Assembly (NCBI GenBank): GCA_024636215.1
Contig: JAGXHL010000048.1
Span: forward strand, 1 to 43,847
Length of the DNA: 43,847 nucleotides
DNA from: Deltaproteobacteria bacterium
GTDB lineage: Bacteria; Desulfobacterota; Desulfuromonadia; Desulfuromonadales; BM103
Direction: 5' to 3'
In this document: piece after piece, positions 1-9,875 of the stretch
Layout: each line of letters opens with the position of its first letter
How positions within the stretch are numbered: position 1 is the stretch's first letter
The notes under the pieces: generated by a model
The model's database searches: none
What the model was told of the DNA's origin: nothing
Seen by the model: only the letters and a program-made list of their open reading frames with translations
Program-made: the position numbers and the translations under genes

Positions 1-1
1 G

Positions 2-27
2 CTGGGGGCTGGGGGCTGGGGGCTGGG
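2..27. repeat. (CTGGGGG)n heptamer tandem repeat at window edge
   Basis: Three perfect copies of CTGGGGG and a partial fourth run from the left edge, so the true array may extend outside the window. It lies in the region before the MFS gene. It is one of several 7-8-nt tandem arrays between genes here (see 2905-3030 and 7459-7544), although its unit sequence is different. No function can be assigned from sequence. Confidence 0.75.
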
Positions 28-96
28 CAACCTTTAAGTCATAATGATTTTTGACAAGCTTTTTCACGTTACGCGCAACGCGCCACAGGGGCCTTG

Positions 97-1482
97 ATGA
101 CTGAGCAGATCTCCAGAACCGCCACCCTCGTGGTGGTCTGCACCGCCCACTTCCTCATGCCTTTCATGATGTCGGCGGTCGGCGTCGCCCTGCCTGCCAT
201 CGGCCGTGAGTTTTCGGCCAGCGCCATGCAGCTGGGGCTGGTGGAAACCACCTACGTCCTCTCCGCCTCGATCTTCCTGCTGGCCATGGGACGAATGGGT
301 GATATCCACGGCCGCCGCCGCATCTTCCAGTATGGTATCGTCTTTTTCACCCTCGCCGGCGGACTGCTTTCCCAGGCCTGGTCAATTGAGTCGATGATCG
401 GCATGCGTTTCCTGCAAGGCATGGGTGGTTCCATGGTCATGGCAACCACCTTTGCCATCGTGGTTTCGGTCTTTCCAGCCGAAGAACGCGGTAAAGCCCT
501 CGGCATCGCCGTCGCCAGCGTCTATGCCGGCATCTCCTGCGGACCCTTTTTTGGCGGCATCCTGGTCAACGCTTTCGGCTGGCGCTCCATCTTCTATCTC
601 GCCGTACCTCTCGGCCTGATCACTTTCGCCGTCTCCTGCGCCAAGCTGCGTGGCGAATGGGCCGAAGCCAGAGGAGAACCGTTTGACTGGCGCGGCAGCC
701 TGGTTTACGCCGCAGCCATCATGCTGCTGATCGGAGGAGCCTCCAATCTGGACCAGGGACTCTGGGCCTGGTTGCTGGCACTCTGCGGGACGGCTGGTCT
801 GATCCACTTCCTGATCCTGGAATCGCGTACCGAATTCCCGGTTCTCAATGTCAAGCTGTTGCGCAGCAACCGGGTTTTCGCCTTCTCCAATCTAGCGGCC
901 ATGCTTAACTACAGCGCAACCTTCGGGGTGACCTTTTTCCTGAGCCTTTATCTGCAATACGTCAAGGGACTGAACCCCCGTGAAGCAGGCACCATCCTCA
1001 TCATCCAGCCGATCGTGCAGGCCGCCTTCTCACCGTTATGCGGCCGGCTCGCCGATCGTTTCTCGGCAGCCACAGTGGCAACCATAGGCATGGGCTTGTG
1101 CGCCACAGGCCTCGCCATGGCGGCCAGCATTACCGCCAGCACATCAATGCCGCTGATCATGGTGATGCTGGCAACCCTCGGTCTGGGCTTTGCGCTTTTT
1201 TCCTCACCGAACATCAGCGTTATCATGGGCAGCGTTCCCGCCCGCTACCTCGGTGTTGCTTCCGGTCTCAACAGCACCATGCGGACCCTGGGCATGATGG
1301 GGAGCATGACGATTATCACCATCATCTTTTCCATTTTCATGGCGGACCAGGCTGTGACCCCGCAAACCCAACCCCAGTTTCTCGCCAGCATGCACACCGC
1401 CCTCTTGACCTTCTCGGCCCTCTGCATCCTCGGCATCTTCTTCTCGATTGCCCGTATAAAAAAGCTACCTGCCCAGGAATAA
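97..1482 (+). CDS. MFS drug/solute exporter, DHA2-like
   Basis: This is a 461-residue major facilitator superfamily protein of the inner membrane, probably a proton-coupled exporter. The length and dense hydrophobic segments fit the 14-helix DHA2 (EmrB/QacA) group. The loop after the second helix carries motif A (GRMGDIHGRRR, about residues 67-77). Helix 5 carries the antiporter motif C (GISCGPFFGG, near residue 150), which supports export by antiport. The substrate cannot be told from sequence. AGGGG six bases before the ATG at 97 supports that start; a TTG immediately upstream at 94 is in frame and would add one residue. No regulator or membrane-fusion partner lies next to it. The next gene, also on +, begins 104 bp downstream and need not be co-transcribed. 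Confidence 0.85.
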   Translation: MTEQISRTATLVVVCTAHFLMPFMMSAVGVALPAIGREFSASAMQLGLVETTYVLSASIFLLAMGRMGDIHGRRRIFQYGIVFFTLAGGLLSQAWSIESMIGMRFLQGMGGSMVMATTFAIVVSVFPAEERGKALGIAVASVYAGISCGPFFGGILVNAFGWRSIFYLAVPLGLITFAVSCAKLRGEWAEARGEPFDWRGSLVYAAAIMLLIGGASNLDQGLWAWLLALCGTAGLIHFLILESRTEFPVLNVKLLRSNRVFAFSNLAAMLNYSATFGVTFFLSLYLQYVKGLNPREAGTILIIQPIVQAAFSPLCGRLADRFSAATVATIGMGLCATGLAMAASITASTSMPLIMVMLATLGLGFALFSSPNISVIMGSVPARYLGVASGLNSTMRTLGMMGSMTIITIIFSIFMADQAVTPQTQPQFLASMHTALLTFSALCILGIFFSIARIKKLPAQE

Positions 1483-1586
1483 TCTGCTCCGTCGACAAAA
1501 GCCACGGCAGGAGATTGCGACAAACCGCAAAAACTCGGTATGATTAAAATAGTGAATTATTGACAAGCTTATCTCCGGAAATAATC

Positions 1587-2897
1587 ATGAAAAGCCAACC
1601 ACCCAAGATATCTCCACTCTTTCTCAGCCAGTTTGAAGTTGATGAAAAGGTGCCCTTCCAACGCCACCTGAACCGCCTTGAAGTTGAAATCGGCCAGGAG
1701 GATTACAGCCGGCTGAAACGGGTAGAATTCCTCGAAGAGATTCCGGATGAAAACACTTTTTCCAGTATGTCGGAGATCACCGCGCGCCTGCTGAAGAACA
1801 CCCAGAACAATTACAACCGTGAGCTTTTGAAACGACTGCAGGCCCGCATCTACTTTGATCCCAATCACTATTCCGTCTACTACCGACTCCCGGATCGCTG
1901 CCTGCGCTTCGTCGCGACCTGGCGCAGGGACGTCCTGCAGCGCTTCTTTGCCGAAGTCCCGACCGGCGATTCCGGATGGCAGCCCTGCGGTCACGCTCTG
2001 CCCGAATTTGATGGGCGTTTCCTGCCGGACGCAGCAGGCGGCGTCCTGTTGCTGCGCAAGCTGCAGCAAGATGATTGTCAGCAAGGTCCGCTGATCACCG
2101 CAAGTCATGGCCCTTACGATCCGCACACCCTTGAAGTGACGCTCTATTTTTTGCGCACCGGCAAAGGCGACTCGGCAATCATTAACCTCGGCTTTGCCGG
2201 GCGCGAGCCCATAACCGATGAGAATCTTGCCCAACTGGAAACTTGGGGCGTGCCGCTCAATCCGAGCAACATCGACGTCATCTATCCCTACGTCGATGAG
2301 CACGGACATCCTTACTGCTACAAACTCGAAGAAGGCTTGCCCGGCTACATTGCTGCACTGGAGATAAGGTTGCCGGATCTGCTGATTGACATTCATGGTT
2401 GTGTGGGAACCTTTAGCGAAGATCGGCGTGTCGTGGTCGGCCTAGGCGGCCTGCCACCATATCGCATGCCTGAACAGCTCGGGGAATTACACCGCAAGAA
2501 AGACGTCTTCTACCTCCAACCTCATGCCGAGATGCGGCAGGGGCTGGAACTGGTACGCGATCTCTCCGCGGAGATGTATGTCCAGTTCTGTGCCGACACG
2601 CACCACTGTTACAATTTCGCCTTACTCGGCGGCATGCAGTTGCTCGGCACGCAGATCGATCCGCGCATCGACACCGACAGTCTGCTCGATGGTGAAGAAC
2701 GGGCTTTTTTACCGAATGAAGACCTGCGCTGGCTGCCCGGCGCCGGAGCCAACGCCCTGCAACGCATCGCCGCTCACAAGCTCAACCCGGCCTGCCAATG
2801 CCTGCATGTCGAAATCCCTACTGCGGTGCGCCGCAAGATGGTCCTCAAATTGCGTTCCCTGGAAATTGAGTCGTCCCTTGATGCCAGTGGGTTATAG
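1587..2897 (+). CDS. Hypothetical protein, possible N-formylglutamate-amidohydrolase-like metalloenzyme
   Basis: This is a 436-residue soluble protein without signal peptide or membrane segment. I do not recognise it firmly. Some local patterns recall the zinc-dependent N-formylglutamate amidohydrolase/carboxypeptidase fold: a TASHG motif near residue 172, LLIDIHGC near residue 266, a His-rich ADTHHCYNF stretch near residue 332, and a C-terminal CLHVEIPTAVRRK resembling the HxEI/QLEI segment of that family. About 150 N-terminal residues have no visible counterpart in that family. The ATG at 1587 is preferred; the frame is open back to a TTG at 1560 but no ribosome-binding site supports it. 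A repeat array follows the stop codon. Treat the enzyme assignment as a weak hypothesis. Confidence 0.55.
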   Translation: MKSQPPKISPLFLSQFEVDEKVPFQRHLNRLEVEIGQEDYSRLKRVEFLEEIPDENTFSSMSEITARLLKNTQNNYNRELLKRLQARIYFDPNHYSVYYRLPDRCLRFVATWRRDVLQRFFAEVPTGDSGWQPCGHALPEFDGRFLPDAAGGVLLLRKLQQDDCQQGPLITASHGPYDPHTLEVTLYFLRTGKGDSAIINLGFAGREPITDENLAQLETWGVPLNPSNIDVIYPYVDEHGHPYCYKLEEGLPGYIAALEIRLPDLLIDIHGCVGTFSEDRRVVVGLGGLPPYRMPEQLGELHRKKDVFYLQPHAEMRQGLELVRDLSAEMYVQFCADTHHCYNFALLGGMQLLGTQIDPRIDTDSLLDGEERAFLPNEDLRWLPGAGANALQRIAAHKLNPACQCLHVEIPTAVRRKMVLKLRSLEIESSLDASGL

Positions 2898-2904
2898 CGG
2901 GGGC

Positions 2905-3030
2905 AGCTGTAAGCTGTAAGCTGTATGGCTTTAAGGCTTTAAGGCTTTAAGGCTTTGAAGATTTACACTTTACAGCCTTATAGCTTACAGTCTTATAGCT
3001 TACAGCCTTATAGCTTACAGCCTTACAGCT
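2905..3030. repeat. 7-8-nt tandem repeats in inverted halves
   Basis: The left half has three AGCTGTA-type units (period 7) followed by GGCTTTAA units (period 8). The right half is largely the reverse complement family: alternating CTTACAGC and CTTATAGC units with a 15-bp super-period. The two halves can pair, so transcribed RNA or extruded DNA could form a long imperfect hairpin between the convergent genes ending at 2897 and 3094. It could therefore also act as a crude bidirectional transcription end. A second array of the same family sits at 7459-7544 and a small piece at 5064-5080. Confidence 0.85.
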
Positions 3031-3044
3031 TTTCACTAAAACAA

Positions 3045-3070
3045 AACGGGCTACCGATCGGCAGCCCGTT
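3045..3070 (-). terminator. Rho-independent terminator after the 54-residue gene
   Basis: The stem AACGGGCT/AGCCCGTT closes a loop containing the nested palindrome CCGATCGG. Read on the minus strand it is followed by TTTTGTTTTAG. It lies 24 bp beyond the stop of the small gene at 3094 and would end the hisN-side transcript. Confidence 0.8.
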
Positions 3071-3093
3071 GATGAAGTTCTGTTTTTTGTCAA

Positions 3094-3258
3094 TCAGTAA
3101 ATAACAATATACCCGTGCTTGCTGGCAATCTTGGAGATTTCCAGGACGTCTTCAAGCTGGTAAGTCTCACCATCCAGCACGAAGGTGTAGCTACCATCGG
3201 GATTCTTTGTGGCGAGATCGATCAGATACTCGAAGCTGGCTGTCTTTATTGTCTCCAT
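3094..3258 (-). CDS. Small hypothetical protein (54 aa)
   Basis: This is a short open frame encoding 54 residues (begins METIKTASF, ends YIVIY). AGGAG lies eight bases before its ATG. It begins 14 bp after the hisN stop and a clean intrinsic terminator follows, so it is very likely the last gene of that transcript. The sequence is acidic and mixed alpha/beta in character (DGSYTFVLDGETYQLEDV), with no membrane segment and no cysteine. I do not recognise a family. The gene falls below common length cut-offs and may be missed by automatic annotation. Confidence 0.75.
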   Translation of the reverse strand: METIKTASFEYLIDLATKNPDGSYTFVLDGETYQLEDVLEISKIASKHGYIVIY

Positions 3259-3272
3259 TCAGCAGTCTCCTC

Positions 3273-4103
3273 TTAAAGCAGAGCCATCACCTCTTCATGC
3301 AATTGCTTATTGGCCGCGGCAACCACGAAGCCTCCGGCGACCGGAGTTTTGCCGTCAGCGTCGGTTATTACACCACCGGCAGCCTCAATAATCGGAATCA
3401 GCGGCACGATGTCATAGGCTTGTAAAGTATCTTCAACCACCAGGTCAACCTGGCCCAGCGCCAGCATGCAGTAGGAATAACAATCACCGCCGAAGCGTTG
3501 CAGGCGAGCCTTGTCCGCGATCCTGTGAAAAGCCGCCAGCTTGTCCTTGGTGGCGAACATGCTTTCGTGGGTACAATAGAGTAATGCCTCTTCAAGGCGA
3601 ACATTTTGCCTCGTCTGCATGGCGAGGAGCTGTCCCTGCTGCTCCAGGAAGGCCCCCCCTGAACTGCCGTAAAAAAGCTCGTCTGTTAGCGGTTGATGCA
3701 TAAGCCCGGCAAGGGCCCGATCGCCCTGCTGCAGGCCAACCAGGATCCCCCAGGTTGGGAATCCGCTGATAAACGCCTTGGTGCCGTCGATTGGATCGAC
3801 AACCCAAGTCACATCAGTGCTCCCGGGGGTCGCGCCATCCTCTTCGCCAATCACGCCGAAACCCGGGCAGCACCGGGTCAGTTCGGCACGCAGATAGGCT
3901 TCAACCTCTCGATCCGCCCGGGTCACAGGATCGAAACGGCCGTTGTCGAGCTTATTGTCCACCGCAAGGTTATGGCGGAAATAACGCAGGGCAATTTCAC
4001 CGGCCCCACGCATCGCCTGCCGCGCAAAGTTCAAGGCCTCGGCAACCTGTTGAGGGGTCAATTCTGTCAAATCAGCACTATTCATCGATTCGGAATCCTG
4101 CAT
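3273..4103 (-). CDS. hisN: Histidinol-phosphatase, inositol-monophosphatase family
   Basis: The 276-residue protein belongs to the Mg2+-dependent inositol monophosphatase superfamily. It carries the metal-binding GEEDG (86-90) and DPIDGT (103-108) motifs and the C-terminal aspartate of AYDIVPLIPIIEAAGGV (229-245). That last segment closely resembles the HisN-type histidinol-phosphatase branch, which dephosphorylates histidinol phosphate in histidine synthesis. Related members act on inositol phosphate or PAP, so the exact substrate is inferred. A second ATG six codons in (MNSADLTE) is an alternative start; neither has a strong ribosome-binding site. No other his genes are nearby. The 54-residue gene follows on the same strand. 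Confidence 0.8.
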   Translation of the reverse strand: MQDSESMNSADLTELTPQQVAEALNFARQAMRGAGEIALRYFRHNLAVDNKLDNGRFDPVTRADREVEAYLRAELTRCCPGFGVIGEEDGATPGSTDVTWVVDPIDGTKAFISGFPTWGILVGLQQGDRALAGLMHQPLTDELFYGSSGGAFLEQQGQLLAMQTRQNVRLEEALLYCTHESMFATKDKLAAFHRIADKARLQRFGGDCYSYCMLALGQVDLVVEDTLQAYDIVPLIPIIEAAGGVITDADGKTPVAGGFVVAAANKQLHEEVMALL

Positions 4104-4183
4104 ACAAGAGGTCAGTGATTGAGCATTCTATAGAAAAACGATCCTGCTATCAAAACATAAGGTCAAAAGTATTGAACGCAGAT

Positions 4184-5023
4184 TTACTGTCGCGCCAACC
4201 GCAAATTTTCCACATCGAACTCGAAGTTGCTGCGATAGGGGTTGATATCCAGCCCTCCCCGGCGGGTATAGCGGGCATAGACTGTCAATTTCTCTGGTTG
4301 GCAGAAACGCATCAGGTCAGTGTAGATGCGCTCCACGCACTGCTCGTGAAATTCATCGTGCTGGCGGAAGGAGATCAGGTAGCGTAACAGGGCCTCCCGG
4401 TTGATTTTTGCGCCCCGGTAATGGATCAGCAGGCTTCCCCAGTCCGGCTGACTGGTCACCAGGCAGTTGCTTTTCAGCAGGTGGCTGTGCAGCCTTTCGT
4501 CGACCTGCGTCTTCTCCTCCACAGCGTTCATAAGCAGCTCAGCATCCAGCGAGTAGTGATCGACTTTGATATCAAGAGCATCGATGCACACCCCCGGCAG
4601 AGTCGCAAATTTCTCAGCGGCAAACTCTGCGGCAGCCATGAGTCGGACATCCACCGGAGCGCCGGCAGCGCCGCCCAGGTCCCTGCTGATCAGGGCACGG
4701 ACCACTTCAAAATCGTCAAATCTGCTCTGATTGAAGGTGTTGAGGTACAGCTTGAGCGACTTCGACTCGATCAGGTTGGCTGATTCGCAGGGGATACGGA
4801 ACTCACCCATGGCAACCACCGGCTTGCCCTGCGGGGTCAACCAGGAAAGCTCATAGGCGTTCCAGATATCCACCCCATGGAAGGGCAAAGCGGCCAAGAG
4901 GCCAAGCTCGTCGCGCTTGAGTTGTCGAGGGATCGGACAGAGCAGGCCGGGATCGTACTCCGCCTTGTAGATCGTGGTCTTGCCCAGGGGAAGATTGGCT
5001 TCAAATTCGTTCATGGTGTCCAT
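4184..5023 (-). CDS. queF: NADPH-dependent 7-cyano-7-deazaguanine reductase
   Basis: QueF reduces preQ0 to preQ1 with two NADPH in the queuosine tRNA-modification pathway. At about 279 residues this is the long, two-domain type, and it can be followed almost end to end against E. coli QueF. It has the NADPH-binding SANLIESKSLKLYLN segment (81-95), the catalytic cysteine in KSNCLVTSQPDWGS (C187) with the nearby aspartate (D194), and the substrate-binding FHEQCVERI and RYTRRGGLDINPYRS segments near the C-terminus. The ATG at 5023 is chosen; a second ATG three codons later is equally plausible and a TTG at 5038 is unlikely. The remaining queuosine genes are not in the window. Confidence 0.93.
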   Translation of the reverse strand: MDTMNEFEANLPLGKTTIYKAEYDPGLLCPIPRQLKRDELGLLAALPFHGVDIWNAYELSWLTPQGKPVVAMGEFRIPCESANLIESKSLKLYLNTFNQSRFDDFEVVRALISRDLGGAAGAPVDVRLMAAAEFAAEKFATLPGVCIDALDIKVDHYSLDAELLMNAVEEKTQVDERLHSHLLKSNCLVTSQPDWGSLLIHYRGAKINREALLRYLISFRQHDEFHEQCVERIYTDLMRFCQPEKLTVYARYTRRGGLDINPYRSNFEFDVENLRLARQ

Positions 5024-5063
5024 ACTTTGCCAGATCAAGTGGCAATTTCAACTAAAAACCGGA

Positions 5064-5080
5064 CCTTACAGCTTACAGCT
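5064..5080. repeat. Short copy of the CTTACAGC repeat family
   Basis: Two consecutive CTTACAGC units lie in the short spacer between queF and the helicase gene. They match the units of the larger arrays at 2905-3030 and 7459-7544 and look like a minimal or decayed array. Confidence 0.6.
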
Positions 5081-5095
5081 CTAAGTTTCCTGCCC

Positions 5096-7132
<2,037 letters not shown>

Positions 7133-7254
7133 GAGGCAAGCCTGTAAAACATCAGATTGGCAGAAAAATCCCCGCCGCTGGCTGCGACCGGGTGTTTACA
7201 TAACATCAAGTTGTCTCCTGGAATTCAGTGCATCAAAGGGTCAGAGATATCTCG

Positions 7255-7423
7255 CTAGCAGTCTGTCAGACTATACGGGCCGAAGCGAAAATTTGGATGT
7301 TTGAGAACAGATTTTAGCTCATTTGCAGGTTCATAGCCGTAGCTATGGACCAAAAAGTAGCTGAAATATGGGTCAAACAGCCGGATTTGCAGCCGGCTCA
7401 TGAATCGTCCGACAGCCTGCTAG
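7255..7423. mobile_element. 169-bp palindromic MITE-like element, copy A
   Basis: The ends are CTAGCAG-T-CTGTC-A-GAC and, as reverse complement, CTAGCAG-G-CTGTC-G-GAC, giving a terminal inverted repeat of about 20 bp. The whole 169 bp can be aligned with its own reverse complement, ending in the central hairpin CATAGC-CGTA-GCTATG, so it is one long imperfect foldback. A near-identical copy lies at 42635-42802 and a diverged, oppositely oriented copy at 14297-14444. It encodes no protein of note. It occupies most of the 412-bp gap between the helicase and sthA genes, together with the array at 7459-7544. Confidence 0.85.
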
Positions 7424-7458
7424 ATACTATGCAAACGGGAGACAAAAGACAAGGGGCA

Positions 7459-7544
7459 AGCTGTAAGCTATAGGGCTGTAGGGCTGTAGGGCTTTAAAGA
7501 TTTTAACCTTACAGCTTACAGCCTTATAGCTTACAGCTAACAGA
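7459..7544. repeat. Second 7-8-nt tandem/inverted repeat array
   Basis: The array opens with AGCTGTAAGC, continues with GGGCTGTA units (period 8) and GGGCTTTAAAG, then turns into the complementary CTTACAGC/CTTATAGC units. It has the same two-half, self-complementary plan as the array at 2905-3030. It abuts the sthA stop codon directly, and the sthA terminal codons (ATTACAGCC on +) even resemble a unit, so it may form the 3' end hairpin of the sthA transcript. Confidence 0.8.
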
Positions 7545-8954
7545 TTACAGCCTGTTATACCCGTTCAGCGCGGCAACCCGGTAGGCTTCGGCCATGGTCG
7601 GGTAATTAAAGGTCGTATTCATAAAATACTTGATACTGTTATAGGGTGCTGGCTGTGCCATGATGGCCTGGCCGATATGCAGGATCTCCGTGGCACTGTG
7701 ACCAAAGCAGTGGATGCCGAGGATTGCCAGCGTCTCGCGATGGAAAAGTAGTTTCAGCATGCCGGCTTTATGCGAGGTAATCTGGCCGCGGGCCAGGTTG
7801 CGGAAGAAAGAGCGGCCCACTTCGTAAGGCACCCGTTGTTCGGTCAGTTCGCGTTCCGTACCACCAAGGCAGCTGATCTCCGGAAGCGTATAGATGCCGG
7901 TCGGGATATCCCTGACCAGCTGCTCATCACAAAAGCCTTCAGCAATGTGCGTCCCTGCGAACCGCCCCTGGTCGTAGGCAGCGCTGGCCAGGTTGGGGAA
8001 ACCGACGATATCGCCCACCGCGTAAATGTGTGGCTGGGGGCTCTGGTAAGCCTCATTGACCTTGATGTTACCACGGTGATCAGGTTCGATTCCCAGTGTT
8101 TCGAGACCCAGTCCATCTGAATTTCCTGTGCGGCCGTTTGCCCAAAGCAGCATATCCGACTTGATAATTTTGCCGGTCTTCAAATGCAGGACGACCTCCT
8201 GGTCGTTGACTTCAACCCGTTCGTATTCCTCGTTCTGACGAATCATCACCCCCTGCTCATCACGCATGTGATAGCTCAAGGCGCTACTGATCTCTTCATC
8301 AAGATACTCGAGCAGGCGTTCGCGGGTATTGATCAGATTCACCTTGACCCCGATATTCTTGAATGCCGAAGCATACTCACAACCGATCACCCCGGCACCA
8401 TAAACCGTCAGGGTGCCGGGAAGCTCCTTCATCTGCAGGATCGTGTCGCTGTCCACCACGCGCTGGTTGTCAAAGGGCACGTCCTCCGGGTGATAAGGAT
8501 GGGAACCGCTCGCGATCACAAAGTAATCGGCCGAGCAATTGCGCTGATTCCCGGCCAAATCAGAAATTGCAATGTTGTGAGGATCGGTAAAACGTGCCTG
8601 CCCTGCGATGATGGTAATGTCGTTGCGTTGGTAAAAGTCCTCACGATCACGCACCTGGTTATCAACCACATTCTGCATCGCAGTCATCAGATCATCACAG
8701 GTCACGCGGCCTGGATGGCGCCCCCGGTCGAAAAGTCGATTCTTTTTTTCCTCAGCATATTTCTGGACCACGTGAATCAGAGTCTTGCTCGGGATGGTCC
8801 CCAGATGCGTACAGCCGCCACCGACCAGGAGATGATTCTCAACGATAGCAACAGATTTGCCGGATTTGGCCAGCTTGATCGCCGCCCCCTCACCACCGGG
8901 GCCGCTACCGATCACAATCACATCGAAATGATTTTTCTGTGCATCCATAGTCAT
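7545..8954 (-). CDS. sthA: Soluble pyridine nucleotide transhydrogenase
   Basis: The 469-residue FAD-dependent protein of the dihydrolipoamide dehydrogenase family would exchange hydride between NADPH and NAD+ in the cytosol. It has the FAD dinucleotide-binding [10 protein letters not shown] near residue 16, and the family's diagnostic [15 protein letters not shown] segment (about 46-60). There the second redox cysteine of disulfide reductases is replaced by threonine, as in E. coli SthA. The second nucleotide-binding motif is [10 protein letters not shown], and FAD contact [16 protein letters not shown] follows. Two start ATGs lie two codons apart (8954, 8948). It faces away from the small membrane-protein gene at 9135 and shares a 180-bp promoter region with it. 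Confidence 0.92.
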   Translation of the reverse strand: MTMDAQKNHFDVIVIGSGPGGEGAAIKLAKSGKSVAIVENHLLVGGGCTHLGTIPSKTLIHVVQKYAEEKKNRLFDRGRHPGRVTCDDLMTAMQNVVDNQVRDREDFYQRNDITIIAGQARFTDPHNIAISDLAGNQRNCSADYFVIASGSHPYHPEDVPFDNQRVVDSDTILQMKELPGTLTVYGAGVIGCEYASAFKNIGVKVNLINTRERLLEYLDEEISSALSYHMRDEQGVMIRQNEEYERVEVNDQEVVLHLKTGKIIKSDMLLWANGRTGNSDGLGLETLGIEPDHRGNIKVNEAYQSPQPHIYAVGDIVGFPNLASAAYDQGRFAGTHIAEGFCDEQLVRDIPTGIYTLPEISCLGGTERELTEQRVPYEVGRSFFRNLARGQITSHKAGMLKLLFHRETLAILGIHCFGHSATEILHIGQAIMAQPAPYNSIKYFMNTTFNYPTMAEAYRVAALNGYNRL

Positions 8955-9078
8955 GCTTAACTCTCATTATGAAGGTAAATAGACAGACTCATTAAGGATA
9001 AAGGAAAGCGAGAAGTTTGCAATAGTTCTTCTGAGCAAGCGTCAAGAACGCCCGAGCTCCGGGCAAAGATTAAAATTC

Positions 9079-9106
9079 TTTACAATTAATCCGGCAAAGT
9101 TATAAT
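9079..9106 (+). promoter_or_regulatory. Sigma-70-type promoter for the 106-aa gene
   Basis: TTTACA (9079-9084) and a perfect TATAAT (9101-9106) are separated by 16 bp. The start codon lies 29 bp after the -10 box, leaving a short leader with GAGAGG as ribosome-binding site. Confidence 0.65.
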
Positions 9107-9134
9107 CGACATCTTCTAAACGAGAGGTTGAATT

Positions 9135-9455
9135 ATGTTTCCCATGCTAAGCGCCATGTTTTGTTTTGTTACAGCGACTGTAAGTTTTTTGTACGGCACA
9201 AGAATTTGCTGGGTTTGCGGCAAAAAGTGTAACTTTGATCTCGCTCCTGCAGAAAAAATCAAAACCTTGAAAGCGTGCCTACCCGGGGCCTTTGTCGTCT
9301 ATTCCTTTGGCTTTGTTGTCGTTTTCAGCACGATCCTGGATGGCCCCCTCACCATTCTCGTTACATCACTGATCAGCGCCCTGCTGCTTACTCATTTTGT
9401 TATTTCTATGGCAATGCCTGCCTTTAAAAGGAACCCCTCAAGCCACAAAAAATGA
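9135..9455 (+). CDS. Small membrane protein of unknown function (106 aa)
   Basis: The protein has three likely transmembrane segments: about residues 3-20, 50-69 and 73-93. A cysteine-bearing loop between the first two (TRICWVCGKKCNFD) contains C-x2-C and a third cysteine. The C-terminus is short and basic. I do not recognise a family. GAGAGG lies nine bases before the ATG and a strong promoter precedes it, so the gene is expressed on its own. The stop is followed by the intergenic stretch leading to the Fur-like site. Confidence 0.7.
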   Translation: MFPMLSAMFCFVTATVSFLYGTRICWVCGKKCNFDLAPAEKIKTLKACLPGAFVVYSFGFVVVFSTILDGPLTILVTSLISALLLTHFVISMAMPAFKRNPSSHKK

Positions 9456-9699
9456 TGTGACACTGTGACGCGCCATCGCACAGCTAGCAGGAAACTCCCG
9501 CCCATGACCTCGATGAACTAAACCCCAAATTTGTGAAACCCTGTTCTTAAGCGACAAAACCAATCAAGGACAATAGCTTAATCCGCTTTTAATCATTAAA
9601 GAGGCAGGGACTTTGTCACCGAATAGACTTCTTGTATACTGTATAAAACGATATACTTGATAAGTAATCGAAATACAAAGATAAATTCATTATTTTGGC

Positions 9700-9753
9700 T
9701 TGACATTCTTGCTGTTTGGCGCATAATTGTTATCAATAATGATAATTCATACC
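9700..9753 (+). promoter_or_regulatory. Promoter overlapped by a Fur-box-like site
   Basis: TTGACA (9700-9705) and CATAAT (9722-9727) with a 16-bp spacer form a good promoter. The sequence directly after the -10 box contains TTATCAATAATGATAAT. Its best 19-mer (9735-9753, AATAATGATAATTCATACC) matches the first 12 positions of the Fur consensus GATAATGATAATCATTATC at 11 of 12; the right part is poorer. A further GATAA-type half lies just upstream, so overlapping binding is possible. This suggests iron-dependent repression of the zinc-ribbon gene at 9876. The rest of the 420-bp gap holds no convincing gene. Confidence 0.65.
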
Positions 9754-9799
9754 ATTTAAGGGGCGAGGCATTAAAAGCCACGCTTTAAGTCAAGAGAGT

Positions 9800-9834
9800 C
9801 ATCAAACCTGTTACGGGGGATGACTTTTCAACAT
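9800..9834 (+). promoter_or_regulatory. Leader hairpin before the zinc-ribbon gene
   Basis: GTCATC and GATGAC (part of AGTCATC/GATGACT) can pair around a 15-nt loop, followed by TTTTC. In the presumed leader between the Fur-like promoter and the gene at 9876 it could be an attenuator or an mRNA-stabilising stem. The stem is short and the T run is weak. Confidence 0.3.
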
Positions 9835-9875
9835 TAATAACAGTCTGACAGTCAGGTTATTTAAAGGAGAACACT

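Noticed and set aside
2905..3030. Possible CRISPR array
   Set aside because: Units are only 7-8 nt, directly adjacent, without unique spacers and without cas genes.
9596..9781. Open frame of 61 codons on the - strand
   Set aside because: It covers the Fur-like promoter region and has no ribosome-binding site; AT-rich sequence opens frames by chance.
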